From: Roseibium denhamense
Lineage (GTDB): Bacteria > Pseudomonadota > Alphaproteobacteria > Rhizobiales > Stappiaceae
Assembly (NCBI RefSeq): GCF_009711415.1
Contig: NZ_SMLZ01000094.1
Location: forward strand, 1-48,808
DNA: 48,808 nucleotides
Direction: 5' to 3'
Part shown: in pieces, positions 8,376 to 17,900 of the stretch
Layout of the letters: each line of letters begins with the position of its first letter
How positions within the stretch are numbered: position 1 is the stretch's first letter
The notes under the pieces: generated by a model
Database searches by the model: none
Seen by the model: only the letters and a program-made list of their open reading frames with translations
What the model was told of the DNA's origin: nothing
Translations under genes and position numbers: made by a program

Positions 8376-10271
8376 ATGCTTCTGGTCGATGACCGTTTGA
8401 AAGCTGCCAAAGACCATGCCAATGCCGGACGGCATGACAACGCGGCGCTGCTGTTTGAAAGCATATTGGACATTTCTCCGGGTCATCCGGAGGCGCTCTC
8501 TGGCCTGCTGAAGGCCCGCCTGGAATCCGGTGATCTTGAAGGGGCACAGGCCATCTTGTCCCGCGCGTCCGGACAGGCAACACAGGACCCGGATTTTCTG
8601 TCGCTCGCGGCCAAGGCACTCATTTTGAGCAACAAGGCGGAAGAAGGCGAGCAATTGGCCGAGCGCGCGCTTGCCCTGGATCCTGCCCACTCACAATCCG
8701 TTCTTTTGAAAGCCGAGTTCCTTGCAACGCGCGGACAACTGGAGGAAGCCGAGCTTCTGCTCAATGGCGTTCTCCAGCGCAACCGTGGCGATGCGGACGT
8801 GCTTCAGGCGATCGCAAAGCTCTACTTTGCCTATGGCCTGTTTCCCCCTGCGCTCGCGATTGCGCAAGATGCTCTGACCCTGTTGCCGGACGATGCAAGG
8901 TTGAACGCTTTTGTCGGTCAGATCCTGACGGCACTCGGGGATCACGGAAAAGCGACGCCTTTTCTGGAAAAAGCGCATCTGGCAGAACCCAATCACCCGG
9001 AATACATGCTCGCAATCGCAAACAACGCATCGGCTCTTGGACAACACTCCGATGCCTTGCGCGTTGCCAGCCGGGCCAAAGCCATGTTCCCGGAACTGAT
9101 GCCGATCTGGCTTGTCTACATCAAGATCATGGCTGACCGGGGCAATGCTGCACAGGCGCTCAAGGAATTCGCACCGGTGGCCAAGGCAGCCAAGGACCGG
9201 ATGGAAGCGACCCTGACCCTCGGCGCGGCTTATCGCCTGGCAGGCGAGCCGGAAAAGGCAATTGCCCTGTTGGAGCCCCTGAAACCCAGTGCCGCACGGC
9301 TGGCCGACCCTGTCCGGGCACGGCTTCAGAGCATCCTGAGGGATGCCTATCTGTCGACCGGGCGCATTGATGAGGCCGCGGACACTGTTGCTCCGGTTTT
9401 TTACGAGACGCTGAAACTGCCGGAAGCGGAACGCGACAATCCCGAGGCGATCAAGGCCCGCTCCTCCCAGGCGGTTCTCCTCCTGGATCCGGGGCTTACA
9501 AACCTTGAATTCATGGTGATGGCCCGGTTCTTCGGCACCATCGGGAATGGCAGGGAGACGCCTCTGGCCGGCCCAGGGTCCCTTTCCCAACTCGCCAGAA
9601 TGTTCGGCTACACCACCTATATTGCAAATGATGCACCGGGAGGCGCGAGCCCTCCGGACGGCTATCCTTATTCCCTGCCCGTCTCTCAAATCCTTAAGCT
9701 TCCTGAAGCCGTCCGCGGGAAACCGGCCAGCGGTCTTCCCTATTTGCACAGTCAGCCGAACTATAACGAAAAGTGGCAGTCTGCCCTGTCAGAGTTCCCG
9801 CGTCCTTGGATCGGCATCGCCTGGAACGAGGCAACGCCCGGGCTGACCCTTGACACACTCATGCCGGCCGTCAGCGGTTTCCCCGGAACATTGATCGCAA
9901 CCAATTGGGATCACAGCCGCCAGCAGCTCTCCGGACATGCCGGCGTGATCGATGCCGGGCGCCATCTTCAGTCCATGCCGGACCTGGCAGCCCTGATCAG
10001 CTGCCTTGACATGGTGATCGGTCCGGACACGCTTGTGCTCCATGCTGCGGGGGCGTCTGGAAAACCCGGGATCGTGCTGAACACCTACTCAGAGCCCTGG
10101 TACTGGTATCACACCGGAGATGGATGCTTGTGGTATCCAACACTTAAAGGCATCACCGCACCACGCGCTGCGCATTGGGCGGAAACCATGCCCGAGCTGC
10201 ATGCATTGATCCAATCAACCGGATCTTCCATTCTAGACACCCTTCCACAGCCGAGCGAGACCACGCAATGA
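8376..10271 (+). CDS. TPR protein with glycosyltransferase-like C-terminus, T6SS spike operon
   Basis: A 631-residue protein. Residues 1-330 are tetratricopeptide repeats (for example ALALDPAHSQSVLLKAEFLA), which form a protein-binding solenoid. Residues 380-631 resemble the C-terminal half of TPR-linked glycosyltransferases of the GT41/GT9 type: CLDMVIGPDTLVLHAAGASG followed by GIVLNTYSEPWYWYHTGDGC and LWYPTLKG matches the DxxIxxDTxxxHxAGAxGxP...W.W....WYP pattern. The usual catalytic residues cannot be checked reliably by eye. No signal peptide is visible, so it is probably cytoplasmic. It ends in an ATGA overlap with the next gene. It may glycosylate or chaperone a spike component or effector; that is inferred from the operon. 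Confidence 0.75.
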   Translation: MLLVDDRLKAAKDHANAGRHDNAALLFESILDISPGHPEALSGLLKARLESGDLEGAQAILSRASGQATQDPDFLSLAAKALILSNKAEEGEQLAERALALDPAHSQSVLLKAEFLATRGQLEEAELLLNGVLQRNRGDADVLQAIAKLYFAYGLFPPALAIAQDALTLLPDDARLNAFVGQILTALGDHGKATPFLEKAHLAEPNHPEYMLAIANNASALGQHSDALRVASRAKAMFPELMPIWLVYIKIMADRGNAAQALKEFAPVAKAAKDRMEATLTLGAAYRLAGEPEKAIALLEPLKPSAARLADPVRARLQSILRDAYLSTGRIDEAADTVAPVFYETLKLPEAERDNPEAIKARSSQAVLLLDPGLTNLEFMVMARFFGTIGNGRETPLAGPGSLSQLARMFGYTTYIANDAPGGASPPDGYPYSLPVSQILKLPEAVRGKPASGLPYLHSQPNYNEKWQSALSEFPRPWIGIAWNEATPGLTLDTLMPAVSGFPGTLIATNWDHSRQQLSGHAGVIDAGRHLQSMPDLAALISCLDMVIGPDTLVLHAAGASGKPGIVLNTYSEPWYWYHTGDGCLWYPTLKGITAPRAAHWAETMPELHALIQSTGSSILDTLPQPSETTQ

Positions 10272-10618
10272 CCTCCTGGCGCCCCGCCACCCAAGAGCCG
10301 ATTGCCCTTCAGGCCTGCCTCTATGATTATCTGCGCAACCGCTCTCCGAAGGTGTATCTGGACGGAAAATCTTCCGTGACGGCGCTTGGCCAAACCACCG
10401 AATTGATGAGCGATGGGCAAAAACTTACCCTCAACCTCACAATCATTCCCGTGGGGTCGGGCAAGATCAATGGCCGTGAAACGGTCGAGTTTTCGGTGAC
10501 CGGCCAAGCAGCCGATAAAAGCTCGGGTTACAATGTGGAAGGCCGGGTCGTGATTGACAGCAAGACGCTGGCCTTCCTGGCGATCGAAGCCACACCGACC
10601 GTCGTCAATATCCGATAG
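10268..10618 (+). CDS. Small protein of unknown function in the T6SS spike operon
   Basis: A 116-residue protein I do not recognise. It starts at the ATG that overlaps the TPR gene stop by four bases and ends 13 bases before the TssB-TssC fusion, so it is firmly part of the operon. Residues 45-116 alternate hydrophobic and polar residues (LTLNLTIIPVGSG, TVEFSVTGQ, YNVEGRVVIDS), which predicts a small beta-sandwich or barrel. There is no signal peptide, membrane segment or Cys-based motif. A structural or chaperone role with the fused sheath protein is conceivable from the gene order alone. Confidence 0.65.
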   Translation: MTSWRPATQEPIALQACLYDYLRNRSPKVYLDGKSSVTALGQTTELMSDGQKLTLNLTIIPVGSGKINGRETVEFSVTGQAADKSSGYNVEGRVVIDSKTLAFLAIEATPTVVNIR

Positions 10619-10631
10619 GGCAAGAACCGTC

Positions 10632-12425
10632 ATGACCGACCAGGACGATGACAAAACCTCAGGTATCAAATCCTTTTCGGTTGGACTTGGCGACGGGTCT
10701 CAGCGCCCGGGCGCACGCACGCCGCCGCCTGCATTCCGTGTTCTGATTTTCGGTGACTTTGCCGCAAAGCAAGGGACCAGCGCGGAAATCACCGGCAAGG
10801 ACATGGCAGAGCTCCTGGAACAGTTTTCCCCCACCCTCACCGTCGAGGCGGAGAATCTGCTTGGCAGTCTTCCGGCCGTCCTGTCCGAGGAGCTGTCATT
10901 TACGCGTCCGCGTGATTTCAAGCCGGCAAATCTGGTCAAACAGTTTCAGTTCACTTCAGATATCAAGACCGCTCTGGCAGCCGGTGGCGCGCAGGGCTTG
11001 AGAGATGCCGGCCAGCGCTTCGACAAGATCGCCGGCCTGATTTCAAGAACCGGGGCAGCGGCTTCTACCTCGCAAGCGCAATCGTCATCCGGCGATCATG
11101 CCCCAAACACAGCTTCACCGCAGACGCCCATGGCCAGCCCGGCAGATGGCGGAACGGGTGAAGATGACGGGTTAGATGCTCTCTTTTCAATGGTTGACGC
11201 TCCCAAAAAGAGCCCCGATAGCCCGCAAACGCAGGATCTTGCGAAGCAGGCAGTGGAAGCGTTCCTGTCACAAACCACATCCGGCACCCCATCCCAAAAA
11301 GCGCAGGATGATGGGGTGTCCGCCGCTTCCGGCACACCGGAAGCCGAAGCAGCACTGACCGCCCAGAGCCTCCTGTTCCTGAAAGACAAGCGGCTATCCC
11401 TGGTTCTGGAAAACTGGTTGTCCTTGAAAACGCTCCTGAATGAATTGCCGCGAGAGACCTCCATCCGGCTGTTTCTGGTGCAAGTCGATACGGATATGCC
11501 AGCAGAAGAAGCGGCCAGTCTTTTGGAGGGTAATGGCAGCCTCCTTGCAACGGCTGCGTTCGATATTCTTCTTTGTGCCAATCGTCAGGCTCTGCAAAAG
11601 GCGGGGGCCCAAGACCTCAAACGGTACGCGGCCTTGGCCGCCGAGCACGCCTCTTGCGTGTTTGCCGGCCTTTTTCCGGACTTCGCCGGCCTGCCTGCAA
11701 CGGACCTTGGCCTGCTCGACACACCGCATACGCTGCTGGAGGGGACCGGCTTCGAACACTTTTCCAGTTTGCGGCAATCAGAACCGGCGGGTAGCCTTGG
11801 CCTTTTCTGGAATGATGGCGTCACGACGGCCGCGGCTGAGGATCAGCCGGCAGCCTATATGCCGTCCGCCTGGATCGCTCTCCTTGCCCTTTTGCGCGGG
11901 CAAGCCGCCGACGGCTGGCCGAGCCTTCCCCAAGGCGAGCGGCTTGAAATAGACGATCTGGAAACGACAGAGCGGAACGCGAAAGGCAGGGTGTTCGCAG
12001 ACAGCGTTTTGGCCCATGTCACACCGGATGCAGCCGAGTCGCTTGCCAGTGCGGGGATCAATGCGCTTCAGGGACAGGCCAACCGGACCAGTGTCTATTT
12101 CGGCAGCGCACGTGTTGCCCGGTCTGTTTCTGATGATGCGCAGGACGGACGGGCCAATCTGACCCACGCCTTGTCTTTGGGCCGGTTGAACACCTTGCTT
12201 CAGGTCGCCTTTTCAGAAGCTCCCCCGGATGCTGCGGACATGTCCGGAACGGTTGCCCGGCTGCAAGACCAGCTGAACCTCTTGTCAGATGGCCTTATGG
12301 ACCGGGTCCGTTTCCAGGTGACCGCCGATACGGATGAGGACGGCGACAACGTTCTGGACATTGACGCAACCGTTGCAGGTGTGCCCGGCATCACCAAGCC
12401 CTTCGGCTTCCGGATCGGTCGCTAA
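10632..12425 (+). CDS. TssB-TssC-like fused T6SS sheath protein
   Basis: A 597-residue protein joining both sheath subunits in one chain. Residues 35-135 align with TssB at 28636-29154: FRVLIFGDF against LKLVMLGDY, then ITGKDMAELLEQFSP against INKDNFNEVMKGHDL, then SFTRPRDFKPANLVKQ against KFDSLADFSPEAVVRQ. A polar linker follows (140-235). Residues 243-597 follow TssC at 27069-28556 in order: AEHASCVFAGLFPDFAG against SHAPFIAAAAPSMFG, FSSLRQSEPAGSLGLFW against WNSFRESEDSRYFALAM, and LTHALSLGRLNTLLQV against LGTQLPYMMIINRLAHYIKV. Canonical sheath genes are also present, so this copy is additional and divergent. It may be a sheath cap, a baseplate adaptor or part of a variant tail. Start ATG 10632 was chosen because upstream codons overlap the preceding gene. 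Confidence 0.8.
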   Translation: MTDQDDDKTSGIKSFSVGLGDGSQRPGARTPPPAFRVLIFGDFAAKQGTSAEITGKDMAELLEQFSPTLTVEAENLLGSLPAVLSEELSFTRPRDFKPANLVKQFQFTSDIKTALAAGGAQGLRDAGQRFDKIAGLISRTGAAASTSQAQSSSGDHAPNTASPQTPMASPADGGTGEDDGLDALFSMVDAPKKSPDSPQTQDLAKQAVEAFLSQTTSGTPSQKAQDDGVSAASGTPEAEAALTAQSLLFLKDKRLSLVLENWLSLKTLLNELPRETSIRLFLVQVDTDMPAEEAASLLEGNGSLLATAAFDILLCANRQALQKAGAQDLKRYAALAAEHASCVFAGLFPDFAGLPATDLGLLDTPHTLLEGTGFEHFSSLRQSEPAGSLGLFWNDGVTTAAAEDQPAAYMPSAWIALLALLRGQAADGWPSLPQGERLEIDDLETTERNAKGRVFADSVLAHVTPDAAESLASAGINALQGQANRTSVYFGSARVARSVSDDAQDGRANLTHALSLGRLNTLLQVAFSEAPPDAADMSGTVARLQDQLNLLSDGLMDRVRFQVTADTDEDGDNVLDIDATVAGVPGITKPFGFRIGR

Positions 12426-12455
12426 AGAAACCTGAAATACCTTATATCCGGCGGT

Positions 12456-13418
12456 TTAGGTCCAGCTGAGGTGTGACCGCAGCCAGCCCGTTGTAGTCTG
12501 CTTGCTCGCGAGCTGAAAGCCGGCCACGAATTCGGCGATTGACGCCGTACGCTCTTCATCCTCGAAAGCCAGGGCCTGCGACAGAACCTTCCACTGCGCC
12601 GAAGACACGTGCTCGATCCGCTTGGGCCGCACTCCAGCTTCCATGGCCTCCAGCGCGTTTTTCGGCCCGAAGGGCCGGTGACCGGCCAGACACAGGTAGA
12701 TGAGAAGGGCAAAGGAGAACACGTCGTCCGCCTCGCATGTATCTGCTCCCTGCAATTGCTGCGGGGATGCATATGCCGGTGTGACGGCTCCAAGGCGCAC
12801 CAGGATCTTGAGCGTGCTCTCTTCCTTTTCGCGCATATGCGGCGCGATCGGCGCGGAAATATTGAAGTCTATCAATGTGATGGAGCCATCATCATTGATA
12901 AAGATGTTCCCTGGTTTCAGGTCGGAATGCACAATGCCCTTTGAATGGGAATAGGCCAGCGCACTTCCAACATCATGGACGATGCGCTGAACATGTTGCA
13001 TTTCCAGCTGGCGCTGATCCTTCTGCTTCAGGACTTTTGAAAGCGGGTTCCCGGACAACAGTTCCATCACCATGAAATGGAGCGCGCCGGTCTGGTCCAT
13101 GTCATACACACGCACAATGTTCGGGTGCGCCAGGTCCCTCAACCGTCTTGCTTCACGGTGGACGAGACTCACAAAGTCCTTCTGCACATCGGTGTTGTCC
13201 CAGATCAGTTTCAGGGCCACATCGACATTGTCGAGGCCTGCGCGATACGCAACCAGATCCCGCGCCTTGTAGACCTTGGATTGGCCGCCGACACCGATTT
13301 CCTTGATCAAAAGGTAGCGGTCCTTGAGCACTTGTCCGGGCTGCAGCGCCGGAGTGTCCTCCCAGCGGCAGGTCTTGACCGCCAGGCTATATCCCAGATC
13401 CGAACTGTCATCACTCAT
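12456..13418 (-). CDS. ppkA: PpkA-type Ser/Thr protein kinase of the T6SS
   Basis: A 320-residue Hanks-type kinase, the activating arm of T6SS threonine-phosphorylation control whose usual target is the FHA protein (tagH, here at 21489-23660). Visible motifs: glycine loop IGVGGQSKVY (41-50), VALK lysine 70, Glu 89, catalytic loop HSDLKPGN (164-171), metal-binding DFN (184-186) and TPAYASPQ in the activation segment. Two signatures are altered: HRD is HSD and DFG is DFN. The catalytic Asp, Lys and Asn remain, so activity is still plausible. There is no membrane or periplasmic domain, unlike the long PpkA of Pseudomonas. It overlaps pppA by eight bases. It is the last gene of the leftward operon and converges on the fused-sheath gene. 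Confidence 0.85.
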   Translation of the reverse strand: MSDDSSDLGYSLAVKTCRWEDTPALQPGQVLKDRYLLIKEIGVGGQSKVYKARDLVAYRAGLDNVDVALKLIWDNTDVQKDFVSLVHREARRLRDLAHPNIVRVYDMDQTGALHFMVMELLSGNPLSKVLKQKDQRQLEMQHVQRIVHDVGSALAYSHSKGIVHSDLKPGNIFINDDGSITLIDFNISAPIAPHMREKEESTLKILVRLGAVTPAYASPQQLQGADTCEADDVFSFALLIYLCLAGHRPFGPKNALEAMEAGVRPKRIEHVSSAQWKVLSQALAFEDEERTASIAEFVAGFQLASKQTTTGWLRSHLSWT

Positions 13419-14103
13419 GGAAATCGACCCATGCTACAACCAGTGTGATGTCGTCTGATGTACCGCCTGCAATGGCTCTTGCCAACAACCGGTCCGCAGC
13501 CCCCTCGCTGCCTTCTGCCAGCGTGTTGGCGATCAGTTCCTCATCCGCTCCCTTGAACAACCCGTCGGTGCACAAAACAAACGTGTCACCGGGTTCGGTC
13601 CGGATGATGCGGCGTTCCACATCCATGTCCTCCGCAGCCCCAAGCGCCCTGGTCAGGCGCCCGGCGGTATCGGAGTGGTCTTCGGAAACAAGAAACAGAT
13701 GGCCACGGCGCAAGAGATAAAGGCGGCTATCGCCCACCCAAAGGCAACCGGCATAGTTTTCGTGAAGCGTCAGTGTCAGGCCGGTGCAGCCGGAGATATC
13801 GCTTTCGGGATCCGCCAGATAGGACCCGAACAGGCGTTCGTTGACCCGGTGAAAGGCTGCATCGATGCGCTGAAGTTTTTCTTCAATGTCCGCTGCGCCA
13901 TCAAGCTTCAGGGTCTTCAGCTCGTCCACAAAGGACCGGCTGGCCAGATGGCCGTCGCGATGACCGCCCATGCCATCGGCAACGGCAAACAGGCCAGTAT
14001 CTAGAGCGACCAGGAATGCGTCCTCATTGCGGATATGCCGTGGCCCCTGCCGGCTCACAGCCTCACAGGAAAAACTGCAGCGGGCGGATTCAATCTTGTT
14101 CAT
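13411..14103 (-). CDS. pppA: PppA-type PP2C protein phosphatase of the T6SS
   Basis: A 230-residue PPM/PP2C phosphatase that should remove phosphate from the kinase target and so switch the T6SS off. The family motifs are intact and ordered: RNEDAFLV, VADGMGGHRDG with the metal-binding Asp-Gly, CLWVGDSRLYLLR, VLCTDGLF and the final SDDITLVVAW with the second metal-binding Asp. The length fits a single-domain PP2C with no membrane segment, so it is cytoplasmic. It overlaps ppkA by eight bases, a typical antagonistic pairing, and follows tagF after about 70 bases. Confidence 0.88.
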   Translation of the reverse strand: MNKIESARCSFSCEAVSRQGPRHIRNEDAFLVALDTGLFAVADGMGGHRDGHLASRSFVDELKTLKLDGAADIEEKLQRIDAAFHRVNERLFGSYLADPESDISGCTGLTLTLHENYAGCLWVGDSRLYLLRRGHLFLVSEDHSDTAGRLTRALGAAEDMDVERRIIRTEPGDTFVLCTDGLFKGADEELIANTLAEGSEGAADRLLARAIAGGTSDDITLVVAWVDFHE

Positions 14104-14172
14104 GCAGGGGTCGTTGAAACGTAAATCGGAAGTCCAACCTAGCAGTGATGCACAGCCACAGCACTAGGGTGT

Positions 14173-14913
14173 TTATCCGTTTTCCCTGCTTTTCCAGCCA
14201 AAGCTCTGCCATTGGCCCATGAACATGCCGATGGCCGCAGGTGCGGCCGGCATCCGTGAGAACACACAATACTCGCTGACCCGGTCCGGGGAGCCTTCAT
14301 GCCACCAGAATCCCGGTTGCCCGGGGCCCTTTTCACCATGAGCCTCCTTGTAGATCAGAACCTCTTCCGGATGTTCGTTGGGCGCGATCAAATGGGCCCA
14401 AGGCATGCACAGCGCCGTCTCGTCCTTGGCAAGATCCGGGAATGTCACCGATATCTGTGGGATGTCTTCCTGCAGTGCCGCCCTGATGGAGGCGGCGGCA
14501 GCAACAATCCTGTTCTGAAACTCCCGCCGCGTGGTTTCACCGGCAACGAAGGCCAAAAGTGACAGTTCCAGCCGGTCCATGACCTCATCGACATGAAACA
14601 AAACGTCGTTGGAAAACGCCGGACAGTCCGCATCCATCAGGATCACAAGCGGAAAGGCGCGCCCCATTTCGTCCGCCGAAGCTGCCAGCATGCCCAGCCA
14701 GGCCCTGTCGCTGAGATGTCCCTTGGGGATCGCAAAGCGCCAAACCGGGGCGCTGTAATAGGCCCCGTGCCAGGTCTGCGGGTCAAAGTCGCGGCAGCCG
14801 GTCAGCCAGCTGCTGACCGCACCGGCCCAGGCATCGGTCACCCTGGCGGGCAGCCCGTCATAGACGAAGTCGCGCTCAATCGGGCGCTTCCCAAAATAGC
14901 CGCATATGGTCAT
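14173..14913 (-). CDS. tagF: TagF/ImpM T6SS-associated protein
   Basis: A 246-residue TagF (ImpM) protein. The N-terminus MTICGYFGKRPIERDFV fits the family signature G.FGKLPs.GDFV, and a central AFPLVILMDAD strand matches the family core. TagF proteins repress T6SS after translation in Pseudomonas and, in Agrobacterium as a TagF-PppA fusion, block assembly. Here TagF and PppA are separate neighbours. I start at ATG 14913 because that is where similarity begins. An in-frame GTG at 14952, with AAGGGA just upstream, would add 13 residues. It lies downstream of tssM in the leftward operon. Confidence 0.85.
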   Translation of the reverse strand: MTICGYFGKRPIERDFVYDGLPARVTDAWAGAVSSWLTGCRDFDPQTWHGAYYSAPVWRFAIPKGHLSDRAWLGMLAASADEMGRAFPLVILMDADCPAFSNDVLFHVDEVMDRLELSLLAFVAGETTRREFQNRIVAAAASIRAALQEDIPQISVTFPDLAKDETALCMPWAHLIAPNEHPEEVLIYKEAHGEKGPGQPGFWWHEGSPDRVSEYCVFSRMPAAPAAIGMFMGQWQSFGWKSRENG

Positions 14914-14960
14914 GGCCGAATGCCCCCGCGGTCTGAAACTGCTTCCAAGCACCCAGTCCC

Positions 14961-17900
14961 TTAAAGGGACGCCGGGCAGCGGAAGGAGGAGTAGAGCCCA
15001 AGATTGAACGGATTGACGACACTCCCGGCAATCAGCGCAAAGCTGCCGGTAATCTTCTCCACCTCACCTTGAGTATCCCGGTTTGGCGCCGGTGCCGGCG
15101 GCACCTGCGGCTTAGGCTCGATTTTCACGTCTTTGGTTATGGAGAACACGAACCGGTCCTGACCAGTCACGCGGGACAGCCCGGATTCGCTAAGCAGCCT
15201 GAAGATGGCCCAAGTGCCTTCCTGCTGGACCGTATCCTTGGAGTTGTCGAGCAGCGTGATCGACAATTGAGCGACACTGGCATCGGCTTGGCTCGGCCAT
15301 GAGAAATCCTTGGAGCGCACAGGACCATGGCGGTAAATCATGGTCTCGTCGTCAATTTTCAAGGTCGAGCGGAGCGCCTTTGGGTCCAGGAAAGACGGAC
15401 GGATGGTGAACTTCGCCTCTGGGCTGCTGCCGCCCTTGGCAAAGAAGGCATCCTTGATGGTTTGCGCCGTGCTGATCTGGTTCAAGGCTTCCGCAGATAG
15501 CCCAAGTCCTGCCCCCTGGGTCTGGACTTCGGTGTACTGACGGCCGCGGATCAAGACGAATGGTTTCAGATAGTTGTTGAAATAGGCGTCAATCACGCCG
15601 GACGGGCCGAGCAGGTCGGTAAAGTCCTGAAGGGCAACATCTTCCTTGGCTCCCGGATCAAACGGGTACCGGCCGGCAATGATGCTGTTGCAGGCAGGGA
15701 CGACCTCATCTTTCCAGCGGCCATTCAAATAAAGATAGGCGGACTTGTTCAACAGATCCCATGTCCGGTTGACGATGGACAGCACCATGGACCGCACGGG
15801 CTCCGGCTTGATCGCGGCCTCAGAGCGCAGGGTTGTGAAAGAATCGTTTGTCGGTGTTTGTGCCCGCCCCTTGACGAAGTCAAAGGCCGCCTTGTTCGGG
15901 TCTGGTGCGGTCACCACCCCGGCAACGTTGCCGTAAAGATCTCCGAAGAGCTGCTGCACCCGGTCCAGAGATTGCTGACCAGCCGTCGGATCGGTCAGAT
16001 TGTTGAGCGGCCGGAATGCATCTTCGATGGCAATTCCGGGCCAGGGCGCATCCCCAAAGGCCGTTTGAACAGCTGCTTTTTGCGCCGCTTCGCTCGCAGA
16101 CGCCACGATACCTCCGGCTGCCGCTGGTGCTGCGTTGGCCGCAGCTCCGGCGGCCTGGCTTTGCGTGTCACTGCCTGGAAGCGGCAATTGCGTATTCTCT
16201 CGCAAGATGCTCAGGACATTCGTCAGAGGTGACTGCGGGCTGGACAGGTCCTGCAGAACGATCTGTGCACGGCCGAGCGAGCCGATATCGACCACCCGGA
16301 TGTAGCTGATCCCTTCCCGCCAGGTCCGGATGTAATCCTGCGTGTACATCCGCACGATTTCCTTGGCCAGCCGGTTGTAGGTGGTGTCGCTGACCTGATT
16401 GCCAAGCACCCAGTCCGAGCCGGTAGAGGAGCGGATATATTCCGGCAAGCGCGCCAGGAAGAAGTTGTAGAACCCGTTCTTCGTGTAAAAACCGGGGATC
16501 AAGCTGCGCCCTTGCGAGGTGGCGCTGTCGATGTAAAGCGCCCCTGAACCGAGCGATGTGGTCAGATTGACCGGTGCAACCCGGTACCGCTGCGCCGAAT
16601 CCGTCACCATGCGATTGTAGATCGAGCTTGCTTGCGGCACCTGCTGGATCCGGTCCCTCGCCTCCTGCACGATCGGTTGATCGACGGCGGCCTGGATCGG
16701 AAGCAACTGCAGGAGGTTGTTCATATGCTCCTGCATGGCGCCCCGGTTTTCCGGATTTAGGATAAAGGCGGCCTCATTCTGCGCACGGAAAGCCGACTGA
16801 ACCTTGCTGGCATTATAGTTCTGGCCCGTTGTCAGCATGAGGTAAGTTTCAAGCTGATCCCGCAGCAGCGTGGAATTGCTGTTTGCCGCGTTCGACACCA
16901 ACTGTATCTGCGCTTCCAGCCGGGAGGTGATCGACGGCAGCAGATATTCCCTCAGGTAGGATTCGTAGGTTTTTTCCGCCGCCGGATAGAGCTTGGACTG
17001 GGATTCAATCGAGAACGGCATGACAGTCAGCCAGTTCTCTTCTTCTTTGATCTCATCCCGCATTGCCTTAGCAGCATTCAGTGTCGGCAAGATGCTGATC
17101 AGTGACCGGTCCCGGTCGGCATCCTGGCGCATCACCCGCAGGCGGTTTGCCAGTTCCTCGACTTCATCCGCCGTTTCATCCGCATGGTAGAGACCGGCCA
17201 ACCAATAAGCAGACAGACCGACAACAACTGCCACGATTGCCGCCATGCTGCCCGCGTATATGGCCGCCAGACGGCGTTCGAGGCGCGTGTTGACGCCAAC
17301 AAGATCCTGCTCACGGAACACGATGTTCGAGAGCAGATTTTTGATGAAATACGCTTTTCCCTGCCCGCTCAGCGGCATTTGGTGTGCGGGAGCCAGCTGG
17401 AAGCTATTGCCCATCGCCCCGAGCAACCGGTCGAAGGGCGTGCCTTCTTGGGTCCCAGACGTGAAGTAGACACCGCGCAGCAGAGGCTGGGCTTCGTAAC
17501 GGCTAGACCGGAACACTTCCGAGACGAAGCTTCGAAGCACCGTCGACAAGGTACCAAATTCATGCGGAAATCCGTAGATCCGGCAGCGGCGGCCATTGTT
17601 GCGTTCTTCGGACAGCCGTTCGGGCAACTGCTTTTCGAGGCGGGCAACCAGATCCGTAAAGCCCTGCTCGAAGGCCGGGCCAAAAGTCATTTGCTGCTGA
17701 TCATAAGGCAGCGTGACACCCCAGACCTGTTCCCGGTCCCGTTCCTTGATACCGTCGAAATACTCGTCAAAGCCTGCGATCAGGTCACACTTGGTGAACA
17801 TGATGTAAACCGGCAGGCGCATGCCGAACGTGCGGTGAAGCTCGCGAAGACGCTGGCGCAGGATCTCGGCCTGGCGCGACCGGGCATCTTCATCGGCCAA

